A program made the translations under genes and the position numbers. A stretch of DNA of 64,000 nt from the NCBI RefSeq assembly GCF_009857505.1, contig NZ_WWCP01000019.1:34836-98835 (forward strand), written 5' to 3'. This document shows, one piece after another, positions 8,433 through 15,946 of this stretch; the stretch's first letter is position 1; each line of letters starts with the position of its first letter. The notes below the pieces were generated by a model. It searched no databases, was not told the DNA's origin, and saw only the letters and a list, made by a program, of their open reading frames with translations. This DNA is from Duganella lactea (GTDB lineage Bacteria; Pseudomonadota; Gammaproteobacteria; Burkholderiales; Burkholderiaceae_D).

Positions 8433-9935
8433 CTAAAACTGGAAATACAGGAATTCGGCTGGACGGCCCAGTGACAGCAGACAGGCCAGCGACAGCAACG
8501 CCATGCCCACCGCCCAGCGACGGTTCGGCAGCCAGGCGGGCCAGCGAGCGCCGAGCGTCGGCTCAAAGCGCGCCATGATCTGCTGCGTATTTGGCATCAG
8601 CCAGGCGATTGCCGCCGCCACCGCCACCCACGCATACGTCTGCACAAACCGTGTGCCGCCACCGACATGGAAAGTGATGCCCAGCGCGTCAAGCATGGGC
8701 TGAATCGCCATCACGCGCGGCGCCAGCGCCTCGGGCAAGCTGGCGCCGTTGTGCCCGGCCATCGCGCCCACGATCAAAAGCGCCTGCGAGAAATCGGCCG
8801 CGCGGAAAAAAACCCAGGCGACACACACGGCGGCAAAGGTCAGCGCGGCCGCCGGCATTCGCCACGCGGCGGCCCCGACAGGAAAACGCAGCCGCGCCGC
8901 CAGTGCCGCCCAGGCGTGATTGACCATCAGATAAGCGCCATGCAGCAATCCCCACAGCGCGAAGTTCCAGCCGGCGCCGTGCCACAGGCCGCCCAACAAC
9001 ATGGTCAGCAGCAGATTCAGGTAGCGGCGCAGCGGTCCCTTGCGCGCGCCGCCCAGCGGAATATACAAATAATCGCGCAGGAAACGTGATAGCGTCATGT
9101 GCCAGCGCCGCCAGAAATCGATGACGCTGGCGGCCTTGTACGGCGAATCGAAGTTCAGCGGCAAGCGGATGCCGAACAGGCGCGATGCCCCAATCGCCAT
9201 ATCGGAATAACCGGAAAAGTCGAAATACAGTTGAAACGCATACGCCAGCACCCCGCCCCACGCCACCAGCAGAGTCTGCGGCTCGGTCTGGCCGAAGAAA
9301 GAGTTGGCGTGCGGCGCCAGGTTATCGGCTATTAACACCTTCTTGGCCAGCCCGAAGACAACGATGCTGCCGCCGATGGCCAGATTGGCGCGCGAAAAAC
9401 GGTAAGTTGCGAGCCGCGCGAACTGCGGCATCATTTCGGCGTGGTGCAGCACCGGACCGGCAATCAGATGCGGGAAATACGTAATGAACAGCAGGTAGTG
9501 GACGAAGCGATACTCCTTCACCTTGCCATGATAGGTGTCGACCAGGAAAGCGATCTGCGTAAAGGTGTAAAACGAAATCCCGATCGGCAACACCACGTGC
9601 CACAGCGGCCACTGCGTCGCGGTGACAGCATTGATGCCAGTGATAAAAAAGTCCGCGTACTTGAAGTAGGCCAACAGCAACAGGTTGCCACTCACGCCGA
9701 GCACCAGCCAGCGCCGACGCGCGCTGCCTGGCAGCTTGCGCCCGAGCAGATAGTTGCCGGTGACGGACGCCAGCAGCAGCGGAATATACTCGACGCTCCA
9801 CCAGCCGTAGAAAAACAGCGAAGCCGCCGCCAGCCACAGCGCCGCCCACGTCTGACTGCGCCGCGCCAGCAGAAAGAATCCCAACGTCGTTATCGGCAGA
9901 AACAGCACAATAAAGCTGAGCGAGTTGAAGAGCAT
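8433..9935 (-). CDS. MBOAT-family membrane O-acyltransferase (AlgI/DltB-type)
   Basis: A 500-residue polytopic membrane enzyme. It matches the AlgI/DltB branch: FNSLSFIVLFLPI at the start, LPIGISFYTFTQIAFLVDTY, YFPHLIAGPVLHHAEMMPQF, and the catalytic-histidine segment GGLWHGAGWNFALWGLLHG at about residues 313-331. These enzymes move acetyl or other acyl groups across the inner membrane onto secreted polysaccharide. The downstream SGNH-like protein is the expected partner. No alginate or cellulose genes lie nearby, so the acceptor polymer is not identified. A long inverted repeat covers its start codon and leader. Confidence 0.9.
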   Translation of the reverse strand: MLFNSLSFIVLFLPITTLGFFLLARRSQTWAALWLAAASLFFYGWWSVEYIPLLLASVTGNYLLGRKLPGSARRRWLVLGVSGNLLLLAYFKYADFFITGINAVTATQWPLWHVVLPIGISFYTFTQIAFLVDTYHGKVKEYRFVHYLLFITYFPHLIAGPVLHHAEMMPQFARLATYRFSRANLAIGGSIVVFGLAKKVLIADNLAPHANSFFGQTEPQTLLVAWGGVLAYAFQLYFDFSGYSDMAIGASRLFGIRLPLNFDSPYKAASVIDFWRRWHMTLSRFLRDYLYIPLGGARKGPLRRYLNLLLTMLLGGLWHGAGWNFALWGLLHGAYLMVNHAWAALAARLRFPVGAAAWRMPAAALTFAAVCVAWVFFRAADFSQALLIVGAMAGHNGASLPEALAPRVMAIQPMLDALGITFHVGGGTRFVQTYAWVAVAAAIAWLMPNTQQIMARFEPTLGARWPAWLPNRRWAVGMALLSLACLLSLGRPAEFLYFQF

Positions 9936-10007
9936 AGCTGGCAGACATGGCGTGGGGATCAGCCCATGCTAAAGACATCCGCTGCAAATGTCTGCCATGA
10001 ACTATGC
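9932..10007. repeat. inverted repeat over the MBOAT start region
   Basis: The left arm at 9932-9948 (GCATAG, CT, GGCAGACAT) pairs with the right arm at 9988-10007. The two arms share GGCAGACAT and GCATAG in inverted order, with a short insertion in the right arm. The core TGGCAGACAT/ATGTCTGCCA (9939-9948 and 9988-9997) is a perfect 10-bp match. On the MBOAT transcript it could fold to bury the start codon at 9933-9935; on DNA it could be a spaced operator. Confidence 0.55.
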
Positions 10008-10127
10008 ACTTTCATGCGCGGCGTCAAGCATGGACTACCGGGCCGAGGGGGGCGCTGCCCGAACGCGCTACTGGTCAGCGCACAGACGTAGTATGATCTG
10101 AGCCGTTACCTTTTTTACAGCAGCCCG

Positions 10128-11204
10128 ATGACCTCTGCCCTGCCTAAACGCGCCGCCACGATCCGCGATGTCGCCGCGCTTGCCGGTGTGTCGATCAAGA
10201 CCGTCTCGCGCGTGCTCAACAGCGAAGCCGGCGTGGTGGCGGAAACGCAGGCGCTGGTGCGCGCCGCGGTGGCCCAACTCAATTACACGCCCAACCTGTC
10301 GGCGCGCAATCTGGCCAGCGTGGTCGAGGCCACCATCGGCCTGGCGTACAGCCACATGCGGCTGGACGACGATGACGATCGCGGCGGCTATCAATACTCG
10401 CTGATCCTGCAGATCGGCGCGCTGGAAGCCTGCCAGCAAAACGGCTTCGGCCTGATCCCCATGCCGTGCGACGTGCGCGCGGCGGACAAAATCGAGCAAT
10501 TGGTGGCGCAGGTCAGGGAACGGCGCATCGGCGGCCTGGTCATCGCCGCTCCGCTGGGCAACACGCCGGGCCTGCTGGACGCCCTGAACAAATATGGCAT
10601 TCCCTACGTCTGCATCAACCCCAACGACCTGGGTCCGTTGACGCCGCATGTCGCCATCGACGAACTGGCGGCCGCGCGCGAGATGACGGAGCACCTGATC
10701 GGCTTCGGCCACCGCAAGATCGGCTTCATCAAGGGCATCCAAGGCTCGCGCGTGTCCGAGGAACGCTACCAGGGCTATGCGGCGGCGCACGCGGCGCACG
10801 GCTTGGCGATCAATCCGCAGTGGGTGATGCAGGGTGAATTTACCTTCCGCTCCGGCATGGCGTGCGGCCACGCGCTGCTGTCGCTGGCCGCGCCACCGAC
10901 CGCCATTTTCGCCAGCAACGACGATATGGCGGTCGGCGTGGTGCATGCCGCCAACGCCCTCGGCGTGCGCATTCCGGCCGAGGTCTCGGTGGCCGGCTTC
11001 GACGACACCGAACTGGCGCGCTTTTCCTGGCCGCCGCTGACCACCATCCGCCAGCCGCTGGAACGGATGGCGCATACGGCGGTGGAACAATTGATCGGAC
11101 TGATCCGGCCGCAGCGCATTGCCCGCCTGGTCCATCCGGTCCATGTGGTCTATCCGTGCAAACTGATCAGCCGCGCCTCGGTGGCTGCGCCGCTTGCCAC
11201 ATAA
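10128..11204 (+). CDS. LacI-family transcriptional regulator
   Basis: A 358-residue repressor. An N-terminal LacI helix-turn-helix (ATIRDVAALAGVSIKTVSRV, about residues 9-28) precedes the hinge helix segment and a periplasmic-binding-protein-like effector domain. The effector domain ends with the family-typical ASNDDMAVGVVHAANALG, VSVAGFDDTELARFSWPPLT and the dimerisation tail. It sits directly upstream of a sugar transporter and a GH3 hydrolase whose promoter carries a LacI-type palindrome at 11262-11285, so it is the probable local repressor, with the imported glycoside or its product as inducer. Ligand identity cannot be read from the sequence. Confidence 0.93.
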   Translation: MTSALPKRAATIRDVAALAGVSIKTVSRVLNSEAGVVAETQALVRAAVAQLNYTPNLSARNLASVVEATIGLAYSHMRLDDDDDRGGYQYSLILQIGALEACQQNGFGLIPMPCDVRAADKIEQLVAQVRERRIGGLVIAAPLGNTPGLLDALNKYGIPYVCINPNDLGPLTPHVAIDELAAAREMTEHLIGFGHRKIGFIKGIQGSRVSEERYQGYAAAHAAHGLAINPQWVMQGEFTFRSGMACGHALLSLAAPPTAIFASNDDMAVGVVHAANALGVRIPAEVSVAGFDDTELARFSWPPLTTIRQPLERMAHTAVEQLIGLIRPQRIARLVHPVHVVYPCKLISRASVAAPLAT

Positions 11205-11228
11205 TTCAAAAAACTCAACAAATTCAAC

Positions 11229-11258
11229 TTGACTGGACGAATCCGGCGGTCGTAGACT
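11229..11258 (+). promoter_or_regulatory. putative sigma-70 promoter of the transporter-GH3 operon
   Basis: TTGACT (11229-11234), an 18-bp spacer and TAGACT (11253-11258) form a credible promoter. It ends 4 bp before the palindromic operator, so a bound LacI-type repressor would cover the transcription start. Confidence 0.55.
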
Positions 11259-11261
11259 GCA

Positions 11262-11285
11262 ATGGATGACACCGCTGTCATCCAT
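11262..11285. promoter_or_regulatory. LacI-type palindromic operator
   Basis: ATGGATGACA and TGTCATCCAT are perfect 10-bp arms around CCGC. The centre is a CpG step, as is usual for LacI-family sites. It lies just downstream of the -10 element of the operon promoter and 58 bp after the LacI gene, making that regulator its likely ligand. Confidence 0.65.
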
Positions 11286-11344
11286 CCGCAAAGCACCTCG
11301 ATGTGCGCGGATGTAAAGCAGATAACGATAAGCTGGAGACGACC

Positions 11345-11443
11345 ATGACGCACCGGAACACCGTGTACGCACGCCGCAAGGCGCGCGTGGCGCCACTCAC
11401 GCTCGCCTTTTTGTGTCCTCCCCCTGCGGGTGCCCTGGCATGA
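11345..11443 (+). CDS. 32-residue signal-peptide-like small ORF coupled to the transporter
   Basis: ATG at 11345 with GGAGA just upstream opens a 32-codon frame that begins MTHRNTVYARRKARVAPLTL and ends LAFLCPPPAGALA. Its TGA (11441-11443) overlaps the transporter ATG (11440-11442) as ATGA. The basic N-terminus, hydrophobic stretch and AGALA ending look like the secretion signal of a TonB-dependent receptor or other exported protein, without any mature domain. It may be a remnant of a deleted receptor gene or a leader peptide that drives translation of the transporter, whose own start has no good ribosome binding site. Confidence 0.4.
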   Translation: MTHRNTVYARRKARVAPLTLAFLCPPPAGALA

Positions 11444-12780
11444 GCGCGATCACCGTCCGGGAAAAATTCGCCTACGGCATGGGCGACTTCGCCAGCAGCC
11501 TGGTGTTCCAGACCGTGAGCACCTTCCTGATGTTTTTCTACACCGACGTCTACGGACTGTCGGCCGCCGTGGTTGGCACGCTGCTCTTTACGGCCCGCAC
11601 GGCGGACGCCGTGTGGGACGTCTTTTTGGGCGCCATGATCGACCGCACCCGCACCCGCTGGGGCCAGTGCCGACCCTACCTGCTGTTCGGCGCGCCCCTG
11701 CTGGGGCTGTGCGCCATCGCCACCTTCACCGTGCCGGATGGCGATACCCAATTCAAACTGTGCTACGCCTACGCCAGCTACATACTGTTGATGATGGCTT
11801 ACAGCGTGGTCAACATCCCCTACGGCGCGCTGCCGGCGCTGATGACCGACGATGCGCGCGCCCGCACCAGGCTGGCCTCGTGGCGCATGTTTTGTGCCTT
11901 CAGCTGCGCCATCGTGGTCAACACCTCGATGATCAAGCTGGTCGACTATTTTGGCGACGGCGACCAGCCGCTGGGCTACCAGAGCACCGTGATGGTGATG
12001 GCGGTGGCCGGCACGCTGCTGTTCTGGCTGTGCTTCGCCGGCACCCGCGAGCGCATCTGGCCAATGGTGCAGCCGATGCAGGTGCGGCGCGACTTCCGTA
12101 CGCTGGTCGCCGGCCGCGCGTGGTGGATGATGGCGCTGATCGGCACCTGCATGTTCACCGCCGTGGCCATCACCAACGGCTCGGCCATGTACTACTTCCG
12201 CTACGTGGTTGGCGACACCGCGCGCGCCGCGCCCTATTTTCTGTGCGTCGGCCTCGGCAACCTGACCGGCATCCTGATTTCGTCGCACCTCACGCGCCGC
12301 TTTTGCAAGCGCAAGGTGATGCTGCTGGCTAGCCTGGGCGCGGCGGTGCTCTATGCCAGCTTCTATTTCGTCGATCCATCCCATCCGTGGGCGCTGAACC
12401 TGCTCGGCTACGCCATCACCGTTATCAGCGGCATCAGCCTGCCGATCGTGTTCTCGATGGTGGCCGATACCGCCGACGACGCCGAACTGCGCTCCGGGCG
12501 TCGCATGGTGGGCCTGACCGCCAGCACCATCGGCTTCGCCATCAAGCTGGGCCTGGGACTGGGCGGCGCCGTCACAGGCATCATCCTGACCTTGGTCGGC
12601 TACCACGCCAACGCCGTGCAAAGCCCGCAAACCATCGAGGGCCTGAAGCTGATCATGAGCGCGGTGCCGGCCATCGGCAAACTGGTGGTGTGTGCCATCG
12701 TGGCGTTCTACCCGCTGGGCCAGAAAAAGCTCGACGAAATCCAGCCGCTGCTGCGCCAGGCGCGCGCCGCCGGCGCCTGA
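11440..12780 (+). CDS. GPH-family (MelB-type) sugar:cation symporter
   Basis: A 446-residue, twelve-helix transporter of the glycoside-pentoside-hexuronide family within the MFS. It starts MSAITVREKFAYGMGDFASS, and the family marker GAMIDRTRTRWGQCRPYLLF lies between helices 2 and 3. YGALPALMTDDARARTRLAS is also typical. An in-frame GTG lies at 11413, but ATG 11440 overlaps the stop of the upstream 32-codon ORF, so coupling makes it the better start. It probably imports a beta-glycoside or aryl-glycoside that the downstream cytoplasmic GH3 enzyme cleaves. The substrate itself is inferred from context only. Confidence 0.9.
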   Translation: MSAITVREKFAYGMGDFASSLVFQTVSTFLMFFYTDVYGLSAAVVGTLLFTARTADAVWDVFLGAMIDRTRTRWGQCRPYLLFGAPLLGLCAIATFTVPDGDTQFKLCYAYASYILLMMAYSVVNIPYGALPALMTDDARARTRLASWRMFCAFSCAIVVNTSMIKLVDYFGDGDQPLGYQSTVMVMAVAGTLLFWLCFAGTRERIWPMVQPMQVRRDFRTLVAGRAWWMMALIGTCMFTAVAITNGSAMYYFRYVVGDTARAAPYFLCVGLGNLTGILISSHLTRRFCKRKVMLLASLGAAVLYASFYFVDPSHPWALNLLGYAITVISGISLPIVFSMVADTADDAELRSGRRMVGLTASTIGFAIKLGLGLGGAVTGIILTLVGYHANAVQSPQTIEGLKLIMSAVPAIGKLVVCAIVAFYPLGQKKLDEIQPLLRQARAAGA

Positions 12781-12810
12781 CCACCTGTATTCACATTGAC
12801 GCGCAACACT

Positions 12811-14499
12811 ATGACCGAACCTCTCTCGCTTTCCCCCTTCAACCTCGCGCCGGACGATATCGCATGGGTACGCGCCACGCTGGCGCGCCTGAGCTCCACG
12901 CAGAAAATCGGACAACTGTTCAACTTCGCTACCTTCGGCAACGACCAGCAGCCGATCCGCGCGTTGAACCGCCTGCAACCGGGCGGCATGCACCGCTTCA
13001 TGGGACCGGATCTGGCCGACGGTTGGCGCGCCACCCGGCTGGCGCTGGAGGAAAACGAGGTGCCGCTGCTGATCAGCGGTGACATCGAGGGCGGCAACAC
13101 CAGCTTCCCATTCATCACGCCGCTGCCCAACCAGATGGGCGTGGCCGCCTGCGCCGACCTGGACCTGACCAGCCGGCTGGCGGCGGTGGTGGCGGCCGAG
13201 TGCCGCGCGCTCGGCTTCAACTGGTCGTACACGCCGGTGGTCGATCTGAATCACGCCTTTCGCAGCGCGGTGGTCGGCACCCGCTCGTTCGGCTCGGACG
13301 TGACGACCGTGCGCGAGCAGTCGCTGGCCTACATCCGCGAACTGCAGCGCCATGGCGTGGCCGCCACCGCCAAGCACTGGCCCGGCGAAGGCTACGACGA
13401 CCGCGACCAGCATCTCGCCACCACCATCAATCCGCTCTCGATGGCGCAGTGGGAGGCGAGCTTCGGCGCCATCTACCGCGCCGTGATCGACGCCGGCGTG
13501 ATGAGCGTGATGTCGGCCCACATCGCCCTGCCGGCCTGGATACGCCACAAGCGCGGCCACAGCGCGCCGCAACGCGAAGACTTCCAGCCCGCGTCCACCT
13601 CCGCGCTGCTGACGCGGGAACTGCTGCGCGACGAACTCGGTTTCAATGGCCTCGTGGTTTCAGACGCCACCACGATGGCCGGCATCGTTTCGTGGGCCGA
13701 ACGCAAGGAGCTGGTGCCCAGCGTGATCGAAAACGGCTGCGACATGTTCCTGTTCAGCCGCACGCCGGAACAGGACGTGCAGTTCATGCTCGATGGCTTG
13801 CGCAGCGGTGCGCTGTCGGAGCAACGGCTGGAGCAGGCGGTCACGCGCGTGCTGGCGCTGAAGGCGGCGCTCGGCCTGCACCGCAAGTCACTGGACGAAC
13901 GCCTGCCACCGCTGGCGGAAACCGAGCGCTGCCTGCGCGCCCCCACCCACCAGGCGCTGGCGCGGCAGATGGCGGCGCAAAGCATCACGCTGGTCAAGGA
14001 TACCGAGCAGCTGCTGCCGCTGCGGCCGGAGCGGCACCGCCGCGTGGTGCTGGTGCGTCAGCCGTTCAAGGCCTTCTTCCCTGGCTCGCCGGAACCGTCG
14101 GTCGAGCCGCTGCTGGCGTCGCTGCGCGCCGAAGGTTTCGAGCTGCGTGAATTCGATACCTCGCAGCCGCCAAGCCGCGACAACGCCGACCTGATGCTCT
14201 ACCTGGTCGGCAATGAAGCCACGCCCACCGCCTCGCACATTTATCTCGACTGGTACGCGCTGCACGGCGACATCCGCGGCGCCATGACGCGCTACTGGCG
14301 CGACCTGCCGTGCCTGATGATTTCCTTCGGCCAGCCCTACTTCCTGTACGACGCGCCGGGCGTGCCGGCCTACATCAACACCTACAGCTGCGTTGAACCG
14401 GTGCAGGAAGCGCTGCTGCACAAACTGTTGGGGCGGGAGGCATTTACCGGCGTGTCGCCAGTGGACGCCTTCTGCGGCCAGGAGGCGGCCCGCTTTTAG
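12811..14499 (+). CDS. cytoplasmic GH3 family glycoside hydrolase (NagZ-like)
   Basis: 562 residues without a signal peptide. The N-terminal TIM barrel carries KHWPGEGYDDRDQHL at about residue 188, the KH-PG-G loop that holds the His/Asp general acid in NagZ-type beta-N-acetylhexosaminidases. GLVVSDATTMAG holds the nucleophile aspartate at about residue 284. The C-terminal half (from about 390) is a GH3 C-terminal alpha/beta domain (AAQSITLVKDTEQLLPLRPE). It follows the GPH transporter by 30 bp, so it most likely hydrolyses an imported disaccharide. Substrate may be an N-acetylhexosaminide or a beta-glucoside; the loop favours the former. ATG 12811 is preferred to an upstream in-frame TTG. 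Confidence 0.87.
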   Translation: MTEPLSLSPFNLAPDDIAWVRATLARLSSTQKIGQLFNFATFGNDQQPIRALNRLQPGGMHRFMGPDLADGWRATRLALEENEVPLLISGDIEGGNTSFPFITPLPNQMGVAACADLDLTSRLAAVVAAECRALGFNWSYTPVVDLNHAFRSAVVGTRSFGSDVTTVREQSLAYIRELQRHGVAATAKHWPGEGYDDRDQHLATTINPLSMAQWEASFGAIYRAVIDAGVMSVMSAHIALPAWIRHKRGHSAPQREDFQPASTSALLTRELLRDELGFNGLVVSDATTMAGIVSWAERKELVPSVIENGCDMFLFSRTPEQDVQFMLDGLRSGALSEQRLEQAVTRVLALKAALGLHRKSLDERLPPLAETERCLRAPTHQALARQMAAQSITLVKDTEQLLPLRPERHRRVVLVRQPFKAFFPGSPEPSVEPLLASLRAEGFELREFDTSQPPSRDNADLMLYLVGNEATPTASHIYLDWYALHGDIRGAMTRYWRDLPCLMISFGQPYFLYDAPGVPAYINTYSCVEPVQEALLHKLLGREAFTGVSPVDAFCGQEAARF

Positions 14500-14524
14500 C
14501 CGGCCGCGGGAACCGAGTACCCCC

Positions 14525-14555
14525 CACGCGCACGGACCGGCGGCCGATGCGCGTG
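14525..14555. terminator. stem-loop after the GH3 gene
   Basis: CACGCGCA (14525-14532) pairs with TGCGCGTG (14548-14555) across a 15-nt loop and is followed by TAAAACA. It lies between the GH3 stop and the small winged-helix gene. The lack of a U tract makes terminator strength doubtful. Confidence 0.35.
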
Positions 14556-14597
14556 TAAAACATATCGATAACCGCCTGCTGCTAAGACGAGGATCAC

Positions 14598-14966
14598 ATG
14601 GACACGATCAATACGATGGAGATGTTTGAATTACCCAAATCGGCCAGTCAACGGCGCGTCGGCAAATTGCGCGCCCTGCTGGACGGCCTGGCGCGCAACG
14701 AAATGGATCTGGAAGCGATCGCGCTGCTGCTTGGTTGCTCGGCGTCGAGCGCCCGCAACTACACGCTGGAATTACTGGACGCCGAGTTGATCACCTTCAC
14801 CCGAGGCGGACCGGTGCGTGGCCGGGTGGCCAGCGCCATCTATCGCCTCAAGCGCCCTGAGTCGCGGCAGTCGGACGACCACGACCTGCCGGCCAAGCCC
14901 CCGACGGCGCCGCGCGATCCGCTGGTGATGGCGCTCTTTGGCGGCAACTCGCAAGCGGCCGGATAG
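14598..14966 (+). CDS. small winged-helix DNA-binding protein
   Basis: 122 residues with AGGA before the ATG. Residues about 20-85 look like a winged helix-turn-helix: LRALLDGLARNEMDLEAIAL and LLGCSASSARNYTLELLDAE form the helices and TFTRGGPVRG the wing. This is followed by a disordered Pro-rich tail. No effector domain is present. Similar stand-alone proteins occur in Oxalobacteraceae as uncharacterised regulators, from memory rather than a search. Its promoter is separated from the GH3 gene by a stem-loop, and a two-way terminator follows, so it appears monocistronic. Confidence 0.65.
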   Translation: MDTINTMEMFELPKSASQRRVGKLRALLDGLARNEMDLEAIALLLGCSASSARNYTLELLDAELITFTRGGPVRGRVASAIYRLKRPESRQSDDHDLPAKPPTAPRDPLVMALFGGNSQAAG

Positions 14967-14974
14967 CGCCGCCG

Positions 14975-15005
14975 ACAACGCTGACTCCGGTCGAGCCAGC
15001 GTTGT
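14975..15005. terminator. bidirectional terminator hairpin
   Basis: ACAACGCTG (14975-14983) and CAGCGTTGT (14997-15005) form a perfect 9-bp stem over a 13-nt loop, followed by TATTTG. It sits between two convergent genes and ends at the stop codon of the alpha/beta hydrolase, so it could serve both. Confidence 0.6.
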
Positions 15006-15883
15006 TATTTGTCCTTCAGGACCTGCGTCAAAAATGCGGCGACGGGTTCCGCCCAAACCTGCGGATCAGCTTTGGCAAACGTGGCATGGCCATTGTCGCC
15101 AAACGCCGGCAGTGGGACGAACGTGACGGGTGCGCGGGACGCGTCCGCAAACGCGCCAAACATGCGCCGCGCGAGATCTTTCCGGAAATAGTGATCGTTA
15201 TCGGCGTACAGCCACAACTGCGGCAGCGAGTTCGCCGCGCCCAACTCGCGCTCGGCCGCGATCAGCTTGTCCTCGCCGGCGCAGATACGTTCCTTGCCAT
15301 TGCTGCCACGACCGCCAGCGAAACTGATGATGCCGCGAACGCCTGAAGGCGGTGTCCCGCCGAGCGTGATCGCCCCGAAACCACCGGCGGATTGACCGAT
15401 GACGACGATCCGTTCGGGATCGGCGCCGGGCAAGTGGCTGGCGGCGGTGACGATGGCCGACTCGATGGCCGCGGTGCGCCGTCCGGCCGCGACGAAATCC
15501 TCATTGCCGCAACGGCCGGACGCCTCCAGATAAGCGCCGCTTGAGCTGCCAAACCCCGGTCGCAACGCCACCACGACCATGTAACCATGGCCGGCAAACC
15601 ACTTGGCCGCGCGCGCGAAACTCAGGCGCGCTTGCGGCAGTTTGCGCCTGTCCGTCGGCGTACCGTGATTGACGACAATCAGCGGAAATGGACCGTGGCC
15701 GGGGCCATCGGGCCGATACACCCTGGCGGCGAGGTCATATTGCTTGCCGCTCAGCGAGATCATCAGCCGGGTGTCGGCGGCAGTGACGCTCTGCGACCAG
15801 GCGGTTTGAGACACCAGCGCGAACACCACGCACGCTAACGCCCGGAATGTTGTCAACACGCGCTCTCTCCGTTCCATGCTCAT
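15005..15883 (-). CDS. secreted alpha/beta hydrolase (dienelactone-hydrolase/esterase-like)
   Basis: About 292 residues from the ATG at 15881-15883; an ATG two codons later and a longer upstream start are also possible, and no start has a strong ribosome binding site. A signal peptide (FRALACVVFALVSQTAWSQS) leads into an alpha/beta hydrolase domain. It has the oxyanion segment VVNHGTPTDRR, the nucleophile elbow VIGQSAGGFGA and a late histidine in FGDNGHATF. The fold is typical of secreted esterases acting on esters of plant or phenolic compounds. It is separated from the DUF1593 gene by about 60 bp on the same strand and could belong to the end of the glycan locus. Confidence 0.75.
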   Translation of the reverse strand: MSMERRERVLTTFRALACVVFALVSQTAWSQSVTAADTRLMISLSGKQYDLAARVYRPDGPGHGPFPLIVVNHGTPTDRRKLPQARLSFARAAKWFAGHGYMVVVALRPGFGSSSGAYLEASGRCGNEDFVAAGRRTAAIESAIVTAASHLPGADPERIVVIGQSAGGFGAITLGGTPPSGVRGIISFAGGRGSNGKERICAGEDKLIAAERELGAANSLPQLWLYADNDHYFRKDLARRMFGAFADASRAPVTFVPLPAFGDNGHATFAKADPQVWAEPVAAFLTQVLKDK

Positions 15884-15946
15884 CGCCGCCGATGATCGCA
15901 AGCACGATTTTATCACCGGCGCGGAGCGTCAATTGTTACGGATCAG

